Below, piece by piece: positions 1-8,669 of a DNA stretch of 18,713 bases. Source of the DNA: JALUUH01 sp964636675 (GTDB lineage: Bacteria; Pseudomonadota; Gammaproteobacteria; S012-40). Position numbers and translations under genes: made by a program. Where the stretch lies: assembly GCA_964636675.1 (NCBI GenBank), contig CAZWUO010000055.1, forward strand, positions 1 through 18,713, in the 5' to 3' direction. A model generated the notes under the pieces. The model saw only the letters and a program-made list of their open reading frames with translations. It did no database searches and was not told the DNA's origin. How positions within the stretch are numbered: the stretch's first letter is position 1; every line of letters begins with the position of its first letter.

Positions 1-487
1 CACCAATCGTAAAACCTAAAGCTGAAACTCCCGCACCTGCCGCGAGTACATTCTTTTTGGATAATGCCAAGGCCGCAAAAATGATACACATAACATATGC
101 ACTCGCCATCGCTCCTATAGTGAGTGCTTCTATAATATCATCTTTGCGTGCTAACACCGGCCAAAGCACCCAAACAACCGCGGCAATAGAAAAAACGTGA
201 TAAATAACGAGCTGGCGTCTTCTAGAGACGGCAACAAACCCAAACACGATAGGCAGGAGCAAACTCAGCATACTCAGCAATATAATTTTGCGCGTAGAAG
301 TGAGTGGATCAAACTCAATCCCAACGGTTAATAAAATCATCACCAAAAACCCACTGAATACTGCGAGTCCTTTCCAGCTATCTCTACTGCCGCCTATCGC
401 TACAAACAAAAATGTTAATATCATCGCGACTAGAAACGGAGCAACCCCAGCTTGTACTGCTGGATTATCCAACAAATTATCCATCAT
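1..487 (-). CDS. Polytopic membrane protein, N-terminal part (runs off window)
   Basis: The reverse strand is open from an ATG at 487 to the window edge (about 162 residues), with no stop. The start is supported by an AGGTGA Shine-Dalgarno just upstream; a second ATG follows directly. The product begins MMDNLLDNPAVQAG and is dominated by hydrophobic stretches, for example VAPFLVAMILTFLFVAIGG and VFSIAAVVWVLWPVL, separated by short basic loops such as SRRRQ and ARKDD. I count about five candidate membrane helices. The motif-poor sequence does not let me assign a family. The C-terminal end and any operon partners lie outside the window. Confident that it is coding, not of its function. Confidence 0.75.
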   Translation of the reverse strand, partial: MMDNLLDNPAVQAGVAPFLVAMILTFLFVAIGGSRDSWKGLAVFSGFLVMILLTVGIEFDPLTSTRKIILLSMLSLLLPIVFGFVAVSRRRQLVIYHVFSIAAVVWVLWPVLARKDDIIEALTIGAMASAYVMCIIFAALALSKKNVLAAGAGVSALGFTIG

Positions 488-994
488 AAAAAATCACCTG
501 TAATGAAACGTCTACAAACCAAACGCTCATTTCACTCCATCTAACTGAAGATTTCAAATAACATCATATTATCCTAGATTCCGCAGTGGAGCACTATGAG
601 GCATCGTTAAGTGGCGGATTACATAACGAATGAAGTGGTTTGTCGAATTCACTCAGAGGATGAGCGCGCTACGCCATGAATAGCACGCTTTAAAGCGTGA
701 ACAGCGTCGTTGCGAATCGTTTCGTTGCAATAGCGGGCTATTCCGCCTCATCGCGTCTTGCTCTTCACACTTATAAGCGCACGCTGCATGTCATCCAACT
801 GCGGATTCTAGGATTATCTGAGCAGGAAGCATTATCAATGCTTGATAACTAAAATATAAATATCCATTACAAGAACTCATTGTTCGGTATTTAGCAACAA
901 AAGAGAAGCAATAAGCATTTGGCGGATTGAAACTTCGTTTTATTCGGTTAAGCTGATACAGTCAATCTCTCGCATTTTCTTATCTGGATGAATA
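488..994. other. Intergenic region containing a MITE-like element
   Basis: No gene is visible. The left part is the upstream region of the membrane protein gene. Positions 568-817 form an inverted-repeat-bounded element described separately. Downstream lies a short perfect hairpin, AAGCATT/AATGCTT (827-833 with 837-843), and then the leader of the TolC-type gene, in which I see no convincing promoter. Confidence 0.6.
568..817. mobile_element. MITE-like element 1 (250 bp, terminal inverted repeats)
   Basis: The left end, reading TCCTAGATTCCGCAGTGGA to 590, is matched in inverted orientation by the right end (794-817), with two substitutions and one extra T over about 23 bp. The interior has no ORF but is rich in dyads: a perfect 16-bp palindrome CACGCTTTAAAGCGTG (684-699) and AATAGCGGGCTATT (729-742). 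The latter sits near the middle of a longer imperfect hairpin. No target-site duplication is evident. This is the structure expected of a non-autonomous DNA element, but no second copy exists in the window to prove mobility. Confidence 0.6.
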
Positions 995-2350
995 ATGACA
1001 CTAAGACTTTATTTTTTTTCTGGTACATTAATAGTTAACTTTCTGATATTACCGAATGTCTTTGCGCAACAAACAGGATTAACATTACACGATACATTTT
1101 TGCTCGCAGTGGAACGCGATGCGATAATAGCCGCCGCCAGATTCTCCTTGCAAGCCAGTGAACAAAAAGTCCCTGAGGCACGATCCGCCCTACTACCAAA
1201 AATTAGCTCTTCGGCTACGCTCGGCTATAATTATTCGCAGACAGACATCACCGGTTCCCCAACCCGCCGAAATTACGATACCAATAATGTCACACTAAAT
1301 GTAAGTCAACCTCTGTTTCGTCTCAGTGAGATAATAAACTTACAGCAAGCACAGCATCTTACAGAGCAAGAAAACAACAAATATCATGCTGCCCTACAAG
1401 ATCTTATTCTCCGAGTCGCAGAAAGTTATTTTGCGGTATTATCCGCAAGTGAAAGCTTCTCCGTCGCCAAAGCAGAACAAAAATCGTTTACCGGAAGTCT
1501 AGATCGGGCAAAAGCAACCTACCGTGTTGGTACCACTACAATTACTGATAAACTCGAAGCCCAAGCGCGTTATGATCTTTCCGTTGCTAATGTATTGGCA
1601 AGTGAAAATAATTATGCGGTTGCATTACACACGCTCGAAAGCATCATCGAAGAAACTCCGCAGCGACTCACCAAGCTGATTGACAATGCTGATTTTTCGA
1701 CCCTACTAAAACCTCAACCAATGAAAACCTGGGTTGATAAAACAAAATCGAATAATTACGAGATACTGCAAGCAACAGCCGCTTATCAGGCCACACAAAA
1801 AAACATGAAAAAACTGCGCGCCCAACACTATCCAACGCTAGACTTGATAGGAACTGGAAACCGTAGTATTTCACAATCCCAATTTTTTGGGACTGCAGGC
1901 AAGGACATTACATCGACCCAAGCCTCTATTAGCTTGCAATTAACAATACCTCTCTATTCAGGCGGCCTCACATCAACCCGCCTAAAACAAGCCATTGCAG
2001 ATAAACAGGCGAGCAAAGAACAGTTAGAAGCCATAAAACGCCAAAAAGTACTGCAAACCAAAAAGAATTATTTAGCCGTAGTCAACGGCGAGCAGCAAAT
2101 AAAAGCACTGCTGCAAGCTCTCATCTCCAGCAAAAGCGCATTAAATGCAACCCAGAAAGGCGTAGAAGTCGGAGTACGCACAAACCTCGATATTCTCAAT
2201 TCACAGCAACTGCATTTTAAAACACAACACGATCTCACCGTCGCAAAATATAGCTATTTAGTAAACGTGCTGAAGTTATTAGCCAGCAGCGGGGAATTAA
2301 GTGAGCCGCATATTATACGTATGAGTAAATTGTTAACCAGTAACCTATAA
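995..2350 (+). CDS. TolC-family outer membrane efflux/secretion protein
   Basis: The 451-residue length is normal for the family. A signal peptide ends at about residue 24 (ILPNVFA before QQ). Two alpha-helical outer membrane efflux protein repeats follow (roughly residues 30-225 and 245-440). Family-like stretches include the N-terminal ARSALLPKISSSATLGYNYSQ, DLILRVAESYFAVLSA, YRVGTTTITDKLEAQARYD, and the second-half LTIPLYSGGLTSTRLKQA and GVRTNLDILNSQQLHF. Such proteins form trimeric outer membrane channels for tripartite efflux pumps or type I secretion. No membrane fusion protein or ABC/RND pump gene is adjacent, so the partner is unknown. The SD is weak (GGATG). The stop overlaps the convergent giant gene by 6 bp. 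Confidence 0.92.
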   Translation: MTLRLYFFSGTLIVNFLILPNVFAQQTGLTLHDTFLLAVERDAIIAAARFSLQASEQKVPEARSALLPKISSSATLGYNYSQTDITGSPTRRNYDTNNVTLNVSQPLFRLSEIINLQQAQHLTEQENNKYHAALQDLILRVAESYFAVLSASESFSVAKAEQKSFTGSLDRAKATYRVGTTTITDKLEAQARYDLSVANVLASENNYAVALHTLESIIEETPQRLTKLIDNADFSTLLKPQPMKTWVDKTKSNNYEILQATAAYQATQKNMKKLRAQHYPTLDLIGTGNRSISQSQFFGTAGKDITSTQASISLQLTIPLYSGGLTSTRLKQAIADKQASKEQLEAIKRQKVLQTKKNYLAVVNGEQQIKALLQALISSKSALNATQKGVEVGVRTNLDILNSQQLHFKTQHDLTVAKYSYLVNVLKLLASSGELSEPHIIRMSKLLTSNL

Positions 2351-5300
2351 CGTCGAATTTATTATACGCAACACTACGCGCCGATTCTGTGCACGTCCTT
2401 CGCGGGTGTTATTCTCCGCCGCAGGGGTAGATTCGCCATACCCTTCCACTTTCAAACGTTCCGCAGATACACCCTGGGCAATCAGATAGTTCCGAACGGC
2501 CTTAGCTCGCCGTTCTGACAGCCGGCGATTGTAATTAATACTGCCTCGCGAATCCGCATAACCCGCAACTTCAATAATTAATCTCGGATTATTTATTAAG
2601 GTTTGCACTTGGCTATTTAACATTAATTTCATGTCTGAGTTGAGTCGAGCTGAATTAGTCTCGAACCGCAGATCAGGAAACTGCACTTCTGTTTTAAGCA
2701 CACAACCCTTAAGGTCAACCTCCGTTCCAAGAAGTGTTTGTGGACAGATATCCTCTTCATCGACTATCCCATCCTGGTCACTATCTGTGTCTAACAAGCA
2801 TCTTTTCTCGGTAAGCGATTTACCCTCTAGTGTATTCGGACAATGGTCAAATGCTACCTGCAAGATTACGCGTCGATTTTGCGCACGCCCTTCATGGGTG
2901 TTATTATCCGCCTCAGGATTAGATTCCCCATATGCTACCGCCTTCAAACGTTCCGCCGACACACCTTGGTCAATAAGATAATTCCGTACGGCCTCGGCTC
3001 GCAGCGCTGACAACCAACGATTATAATTAACACTACCGCGTGAATCCGCATAACCCGCAACTTCAATATTTAATTCGGGATTATTTATTAAAGTTTGCGC
3101 TTCGCTATTTAACATCGATTTCATATCGGTCTTGAGTCGGGCTGAATTGCTGTCGAACCGTAAATCAGGAAACTGCACTTCCACTTTAAGCGCACAACCT
3201 TTAAGATCGACCTCAGCTCCAGCAGGTGTTCGTGGACAAACATCCGCTTCATCCACGACCCCATCCTGGTCACTGTCTTTTTCTAAAGAGCATCCGTTCT
3301 GAGTAACCGATTCATTCTGAGACGTGTGCGGACAATGATCAAATGCATCGCTAACACCATCCCTGTCGCTGTCCAAAGCACACCCGTTCTCTGCCACCGA
3401 TTCATTCTGAGACGTGTGCGGACAATGATCAAATGCATCGCTTACATTGTCACCATCACTATCCACGAGGCTGCTCGATGATTTGAGTATTGCTACGCGA
3501 TGACCGAATTGCATACCCACGGAAATTCCAGCATACCAAGCATCGCGATCATACCAATCAAAATCGCCACGCACAAACCACTGACTACGTGCAAAATTGT
3601 ATTGAGTACCACTTCCTATTCCCAGTTGCACCGTTGACTGTTTCTCAAACGGCACCGGGCCACCAGTCACATCATTCATAATGCTTGCGATACCTGTTTT
3701 TAAAAACAATATCCAATTTTGGGTCGCTTGTAACTGATAACCTGCCATGAGTGAGGGTACTTTGTAAGTGATGGCAGCTCGCGGGAATGCGGCGGCAATC
3801 GCCAAATTGCGGTTGGTAATCCCAGCCTCCCCCATATCGACGTATTTAAATTCTGCAAACCAAGATGGCGAAAATTGCTTACCCAAAAAAAAATGATAAC
3901 CAATATCGTTGTTTCGACGACTATCAAGAAAAAAATTGTTCGCTTCACCCTGTGGCGATAAGTAAGAATAACCCAGGCCACCCCCTACATACCAACAACT
4001 CTGATACTCGGCTACATCGCGTTCTGAATCCTTACCTTCCTGGTAATCACGAAGATTCTCTGGAAAAATAGAGTTCCCACACAGACTAGCTGCATGCACA
4101 ACAGGTATTTGAAGCAGCAGTGCGCTCAAGCAAATAAGGCTGGCGAATACTGGCGCCATCGCAGTAATGGTTCGACGGAATCGTACACTGGTAAAACAAA
4201 TGAGTAACACCAAAAACCAAACACTGCTACTACCGCTAACAGCGGTCTTGAGCGTTCCCTCAGAATCAATATAATCAGGTATACCGTTATTGTTTAAATC
4301 CTCTGCGCCTTCGAGTTCATCGCTGATTCCATCGTTGTCACTATCGAAATCAATATAATTTGGCATACCATCTCCGTCGGTATCAATCAAACCTCCAGAG
4401 ATCGTATCGATTTCCTGCACATCTGGAATGCCATCATTATCACTGTCAGTGTCTAGGTAGTCTGGAATTCCATCTGCGTCGAAATCCCCCGTGCCTTCCA
4501 AGCTATCGCTAATTCCATCCTTATCCGCATCGGATGCACCACCAAAACCAATCGTTTGATCGTACACATCAGCGATGCCATCGTTATCGCTATCACTCAA
4601 GTCATCGACCCGGCCATCGCCGTCTGCGTCAAGCGCTGCGAAACCGCTACCAACAATGTCGTATACGCCATCATTGTCGCTATCAATCTCACGCCAATCG
4701 CCAATACCATCACCATCGGTATCCGTTGGCAGCAAAATAGAGCCTTCACTATTCGCCAGGTCATCGATAATTCCGTCGGCATTCTGATCAAGCCCGCCAG
4801 CCTCAATCACATCAAATAGAGCATCGTTATCGGTATCGAGATCGAGGTAATCCGGTACTCCATCCGCATCGGTATTGGTTGGATTAATCGCATCATCAAC
4901 TCCGTCATTGTTGACATCCAATCCCAATGTCGCATCAACATCGTAAATATCGTTGATCTGATCAACATCAATATCAGCCAAGAGATCGACATCGGCTTCG
5001 ATGGTATCCGAGATGCCATCATTATCACTATCGCTATCAAGATAGTCCGCCGCACCATCACCATCGCTATCCTTAGGCGTAAATGTGTCAGCAACTCCAT
5101 CACCGTTTGCATCAACACTGCTAGTAGAGCTATCGATATCATAACCATCGTCGATACCATCATTATCAGTGTCCAAGCCCCGTGCTACATCATCCTCAAC
5201 AGTATCGGGTATGCCATCGCCATCGCTGTCAGGATCGAGATAATTAGCAACACCATCGCTATCGGTATCAACTACATCTTCAATGCTATCGGGTATGCCA

Positions 5301-8077
5301 TCATTGTCTGCGTCTGGGTCAATGAAATCAGCTCGACCATCGCCATCACTGTCCACCGGTATACTGGGGTTCGATCCAGCTTCCGTCGCATCGGGGATGC
5401 CGTCATTGTCAGCATCCGTATCTGCTCCATCGTTAACGCCATCGCCATCGGCGTCCGTGTTCTCAACACCATCGGGAATACCATCACCATCGCTGTCCCC
5501 AAGATTAGGATCGGTATTGTTAGTCAATTCCTCACCATCGGAAATACCATCATTATCGCTATCGCAAACCGCAACCGTATTGCTTGGCGCGCACGGATTC
5601 GTGTTGGCACCAAGACTCGACTCAACGGATACACTTGTCGTCGACGTACCAAAATCTGCCACACCATCGTTGTCTGAATCTAGGCAGGTCGAACTCGGAA
5701 AGTTAGGGTTACACGAATCCAGATTGGCAGCATCAAGCTGATTATTAACGCCATCACCATCAGCATCCAAGACTACGGATTCCAAATAATCCCGCACGCC
5801 ATCCGCATCGGTATCGGTGAATTCACCTTCCACCACATCGAAAATACCATCGCCATCGGTGTCGACCGTACAACCACTGCCGAACTGCGAAGGAATACAA
5901 GGGTTCGCATCGTCCGGATCGTTTTGATCCGAGACTCCATCACTATCCGCATCGAACGCACTGGAATCGAGATAATCCGGCGTTCCATTACCATCTGCAT
6001 CGTTGCCGATACCCCCTTCGACTAAGGTCAACGCGGTATCGTTATCATCGTCCGTATCACGCCAGTCGCGATTATCCACTCCGTCAGTGTTTTGAATTGG
6101 CGCGTTGCTGCCAATAGCATTACCACTCCCTGGACCCACAAACGTATCAAAATTATCATTTAGACCATCACCGTCAGCGTCGGCGCTGCCTCCTGCGGGG
6201 ATTACATCAGCAACCCCATTGCCATTGGCATCATGACCCTCTATGAGATCATCGATACCATCGTTATCTGAATCATCATCAAGGTAATCAGGATTGTCAG
6301 CGCTATCGGTATTGACAATAACAATAGCCGCTCCGCCGTTATCAGTATCGTATCGATCATCGAGTCCATCATTATCCGTATCACTACCGAGTGGAGCCTG
6401 GTAACCCCCCTCAGCTTGCGCTTCAATATTATCGACAATGCCATCCCCATCGGAATCGATATCGAAGGAATTAATAAGCCCATCACCATCTGGGTCACCG
6501 CTCCCTTCTGTAATATCAGGGATCCCATCATTGTCGTCATCTGCATCTGCAATGTCTGACACCCCATCATTATCGTTATCCAAGCAGGCATTTAAGTCGT
6601 TAGAATCCGTGGTAGAAACTACGATTGACTGATAAGTTCCTAGCATATCGGGTCGCACCGCACGATCTACAACGTTGCCACCAACGAATGTGGTACGTGC
6701 AACATAAGCCGTATTCGCTCCACCAACTGCGCTAAGTCCAAAATGAGCGATGCTTTCATTTTGCGAGCCACGACCGCTACCCCCCGAGATATCGCGACTA
6801 CCTAAAATTGCGCTACCAATCGCACCACTTGCACTACAGGAAAAAAGTTGCACGGTAGCGCCAAGCGCCGCGCGGCCTGAAACCATCGGTCTGACGATTA
6901 AATAGTTGGTGTCATTCGTATCATTAACCCAAAGCTCATTCGCCACGTTAGTGATATTGAACAGCACGTCCATGTCACCGTCACGATCGAAATCCGTAAA
7001 CGCGAGACCTTTACCCTCTCCATTCGCAGTGATCCCCATATTATCGAGCGTAAAAATGAAGCCACCATCGTTTCGATAAAGCACCGCGTTGCCAACTCCG
7101 GTATTGAATATCACATCTTCATCACCATCGTTATCCACATCTGCGCAAGCAACTCCTTCGTTATCACCACCAAAGTTGGTTTGCGGCGTCCAGCCGATGG
7201 GCGTCCGCTCATAGATACGACTTGGCCCACCGTTTGTCCTTACAATATCCAGATCTCCATCACCATCCAGATCACAAAATGCAACACCGCCCTTATCTAT
7301 ATTTGGTCCGTCATAATTTATGTCCGGGTCTGATTCGCGGTTAAAGGCGGCACCCACACTACCCGCGGCTATGGTTCCACCCAAACCACTATTAATAAAC
7401 AGATCAGCTTCAGCGTTAGTATCTAAAATGCCACCACGCCGTGCGTAAATATCAACATCACCATCAATATCGTAATCGGCAACCGCCGAATAATCAGATT
7501 CAGCAACAGCGTCGGAATGTATATCGAAAAATTGACCGGCAGTAAGAGTATTTGCGACATTAAGATATATGCGCAAACCAAAGGTTTGGTTTTCCACAAA
7601 AAGATCAAGATCGCCATCGGCGTCATAATCAAGCCAACCGATACCTTCAACGTTACCAGGATTAAAAGAAGCTATGTTTACAAAGCCCGCAGCAGTTCCA
7701 TCCACATTTTGATAGACAACGAGCTTGTTATTTGTATTGGAAGCGAAATCGACAAAACCATCGTTGTTAAAGTCACCCCACACGATGCTGCGTGGAGTAT
7801 TTTCATTAAAACTACGCGATAATACAAAAGTGCCAACGCATAGACCACCGCTAACGTTTTGTGTGTAGAGTAAAGGTGATTGCGCAGTGGAAGTAGTAAC
7901 GAGTACGTCAGGGCAGGTATCATTATTATAATCAGCAAAGGCGACACCACCATCTTTAGCAGCATTCGTAGCGAGTTCAGCAGACAAAGAAAAAGCGGCG
8001 TGGCTTGATCCACAAACCATGTAAAAAATGGCTGCTATCCCTACTAGTCGATTCAAAAAACGACAACATTTATCCAT
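2345..8077 (-). CDS. Giant FG-GAP/UnbV/TSP3 protein fused to a beta-barrel and two OmpA domains
   Basis: This encodes 1910 residues from the ATG at 8077; a TTG at 8092 is in frame but has no better SD. Domain order: signal peptide (ending CGSSHA, about residue 29); seven FG-GAP/VCBS calcium-binding repeats (DFNNDGFVDF, DLDGDGDLDIV and others); a UnbV/ASPIC domain (about 391-470, ISGGSGRGSQNESIAHFGL); a long TSP3 array of DSDGDGIPD-type units (about 496-1270); a GlyGly-CTERM-like tail (about 1277-1301, SGSSSVWFLVLLICFTSVRF plus Arg); a second signal-peptide-like segment starting at Met1307 and ending VVHA; an OmpA-like beta-barrel (about 1331-1530); more TSP3 repeats with Cys pairs; and two OmpA C-terminal peptidoglycan-binding domains (about 1632-1740 and 1796-1910). 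Both OmpA copies keep the GYADSRGS Asp and the RA Arg. It is probably a cell-surface or outer membrane protein needing Ca2+. The internal tail and signal peptide suggest that two proteins were fused. Confidence 0.9.
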   Translation of the reverse strand: MDKCCRFLNRLVGIAAIFYMVCGSSHAAFSLSAELATNAAKDGGVAFADYNNDTCPDVLVTTSTAQSPLLYTQNVSGGLCVGTFVLSRSFNENTPRSIVWGDFNNDGFVDFASNTNNKLVVYQNVDGTAAGFVNIASFNPGNVEGIGWLDYDADGDLDLFVENQTFGLRIYLNVANTLTAGQFFDIHSDAVAESDYSAVADYDIDGDVDIYARRGGILDTNAEADLFINSGLGGTIAAGSVGAAFNRESDPDINYDGPNIDKGGVAFCDLDGDGDLDIVRTNGGPSRIYERTPIGWTPQTNFGGDNEGVACADVDNDGDEDVIFNTGVGNAVLYRNDGGFIFTLDNMGITANGEGKGLAFTDFDRDGDMDVLFNITNVANELWVNDTNDTNYLIVRPMVSGRAALGATVQLFSCSASGAIGSAILGSRDISGGSGRGSQNESIAHFGLSAVGGANTAYVARTTFVGGNVVDRAVRPDMLGTYQSIVVSTTDSNDLNACLDNDNDGVSDIADADDDNDGIPDITEGSGDPDGDGLINSFDIDSDGDGIVDNIEAQAEGGYQAPLGSDTDNDGLDDRYDTDNGGAAIVIVNTDSADNPDYLDDDSDNDGIDDLIEGHDANGNGVADVIPAGGSADADGDGLNDNFDTFVGPGSGNAIGSNAPIQNTDGVDNRDWRDTDDDNDTALTLVEGGIGNDADGNGTPDYLDSSAFDADSDGVSDQNDPDDANPCIPSQFGSGCTVDTDGDGIFDVVEGEFTDTDADGVRDYLESVVLDADGDGVNNQLDAANLDSCNPNFPSSTCLDSDNDGVADFGTSTTSVSVESSLGANTNPCAPSNTVAVCDSDNDGISDGEELTNNTDPNLGDSDGDGIPDGVENTDADGDGVNDGADTDADNDGIPDATEAGSNPSIPVDSDGDGRADFIDPDADNDGIPDSIEDVVDTDSDGVANYLDPDSDGDGIPDTVEDDVARGLDTDNDGIDDGYDIDSSTSSVDANGDGVADTFTPKDSDGDGAADYLDSDSDNDGISDTIEADVDLLADIDVDQINDIYDVDATLGLDVNNDGVDDAINPTNTDADGVPDYLDLDTDNDALFDVIEAGGLDQNADGIIDDLANSEGSILLPTDTDGDGIGDWREIDSDNDGVYDIVGSGFAALDADGDGRVDDLSDSDNDGIADVYDQTIGFGGASDADKDGISDSLEGTGDFDADGIPDYLDTDSDNDGIPDVQEIDTISGGLIDTDGDGMPNYIDFDSDNDGISDELEGAEDLNNNGIPDYIDSEGTLKTAVSGSSSVWFLVLLICFTSVRFRRTITAMAPVFASLICLSALLLQIPVVHAASLCGNSIFPENLRDYQEGKDSERDVAEYQSCWYVGGGLGYSYLSPQGEANNFFLDSRRNNDIGYHFFLGKQFSPSWFAEFKYVDMGEAGITNRNLAIAAAFPRAAITYKVPSLMAGYQLQATQNWILFLKTGIASIMNDVTGGPVPFEKQSTVQLGIGSGTQYNFARSQWFVRGDFDWYDRDAWYAGISVGMQFGHRVAILKSSSSLVDSDGDNVSDAFDHCPHTSQNESVAENGCALDSDRDGVSDAFDHCPHTSQNESVTQNGCSLEKDSDQDGVVDEADVCPRTPAGAEVDLKGCALKVEVQFPDLRFDSNSARLKTDMKSMLNSEAQTLINNPELNIEVAGYADSRGSVNYNRWLSALRAEAVRNYLIDQGVSAERLKAVAYGESNPEADNNTHEGRAQNRRVILQVAFDHCPNTLEGKSLTEKRCLLDTDSDQDGIVDEEDICPQTLLGTEVDLKGCVLKTEVQFPDLRFETNSARLNSDMKLMLNSQVQTLINNPRLIIEVAGYADSRGSINYNRRLSERRAKAVRNYLIAQGVSAERLKVEGYGESTPAAENNTREGRAQNRRVVLRIINSTL
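2360..3345 (-). repeat. 492-bp tandem duplication encoding OmpA domain plus TSP3 linker
   Basis: The OmpA-coding segment near 2360-2850 recurs about 492 bp (164 codons) away near 2855-3345. A marker is GAATCCGCATAACCCGCAAC, found at 2550 and at 3042. Both copies encode the series VQFPDLRF, MLNS, QTLINNP, EVAGYADSRGS, GVSAERLK and GRAQNRRV. They differ at scattered positions: the copy nearer the C-terminus has LSERRAKAV and the upstream one LSALRAEAV. The duplication is therefore not brand new. Confidence 0.85.
3314..3451 (-). repeat. 47-bp exact direct repeat, 90-bp period, in a TSP3 segment
   Basis: The segment beginning ACCGATTCATTCTGAGACGT and ending AAATGCATCGCT occurs twice, exactly 90 bp apart, within the coding sequence. 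It encodes two identical SDAFDHCPHTSQNESV units. Absolute identity in DNA that otherwise varies freely points to recent duplication or gene conversion. Confidence 0.85.
4271..6590 (-). repeat. Long degenerate TSP3 repeat array
   Basis: About 2.3 kb of the giant gene consists of short Asp-rich units of the DSDGDGIPD and DTDSDNDGI type, alternating with acidic spacers such as EAGS, LEGTGDF and DYLDTD. TSP3 repeats bind Ca2+ through their Asp side chains and form extended stalks. Periodic CATC/ATC-rich DNA on the forward strand produces several long but spurious reading frames in both directions. Confidence 0.85.
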
Positions 8078-8092
8078 TGTGGCTTGTCTCAA

Positions 8093-8591
8093 TTCTATAG
8101 GCCGCGAGTCAATCCTTTGCTTGCACGTAATGCCATTGCTAGCAGCAACTTATTACTTATTAACGGCATTGAGACATATAAATTAAATGGACCTTTTGAT
8201 CGACAAACCCGGATCATTGAAGCTAAAAAACGCTATCTTCTTTGACGTGATAATTCACTAAAACGGTTACCTAACAAAAAGGAAAAGATATGCAATGGCA
8301 GCAACTATACGGCTCATAACCACAATGAAAATAAAGTATTGTGATACATTTCTACGATCAATTGCAGTCGAGTACGCTTGAACCTAGAAATCGCAGTTAG
8401 CCGCGAAAAGACATGAAGGTGAAGACAGAGAAACATTTAAATAAAATATCAGGAAAATAAAAAAAGCTCCTGGGTAAGTTACCCAGGAGCTTTAACAAGA
8501 GAGTTACTCAAAATGTAAAATTGGGAGTTTTGAGTATTTTTGCTACTTTTTAGAGAAAATTTAGACTACGCTATGGTGTCTAACTTCCTAA
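8093..8591. other. Intergenic region upstream of the giant gene
   Basis: No credible gene is seen in these 500 bp. Part must carry the promoter of the giant gene (reverse strand), but no clear -35/-10 pair stands out. A small ATG-led frame after AAGGAAAAGAT at 8290 stops after 8 codons. The right end contains the terminator at 8463-8493. Confidence 0.5.
8456..8493 (-). terminator. Strong rho-independent terminator downstream of the 25-residue peptide gene
   Basis: A perfect 15-bp inverted repeat, AAAGCTCCTGGGTAA (8463-8477) with TTACCCAGGAGCTTT (8479-8493), meets at one central base. On the reverse strand the hairpin is followed directly by a run of seven Ts, so it terminates reverse-strand transcription. 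The only reverse-strand gene leading into it is the peptide gene at 8592-8669. Confidence 0.85.
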
Positions 8592-8669
8592 CTAAGTGCT
8601 CGCTAATGGCAACAGAACAAATAATAATACCGTACCGCCAAACAACAAAACTCCTACTAGATTTCCCAT
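8592..8669 (-). CDS. Small hydrophobic single-pass membrane peptide (25 aa)
   Basis: An ATG at 8669 is preceded by AGGAG with ideal spacing (AGGAGTACCTT then ATG) and opens a 25-codon frame starting MGNLVGVLLFGG and ending LLPLAST before TAG. Nearly the whole peptide is one hydrophobic helix with a Gly-rich N-terminal half, so it is likely an inner membrane peptide. It has its own terminator about 100 bp downstream and no other gene in its unit, which argues for a stand-alone small gene. I do not recognise a family. Size and topology resemble small regulatory or accessory membrane peptides, or a hydrophobic toxin; none of these is shown by the sequence. Confidence 0.6.
   Translation of the reverse strand: MGNLVGVLLFGGTVLLFVLLPLAST

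Noticed and set aside
288..503. 71-codon forward frame near the left edge
   Set aside because: It is antisense to the membrane protein gene, whose SD, start and hydrophobic pattern are convincing.
4534..6632. Several 60-150 codon reading frames on both strands across the TSP3 array
   Set aside because: They arise from the periodic GAT/ATC-rich coding repeat, have low-complexity Met/Ile/Ser or His/Arg content, and lack SDs; the giant reverse-strand frame explains the region.
995..8077. TolC-type gene and giant Ca2+-binding protein as a type I secretion pair
   Set aside because: The giant protein has an N-terminal signal peptide and OmpA domains and lacks RTX nonapeptides; no ABC transporter or fusion protein gene is present, and the genes are convergent.
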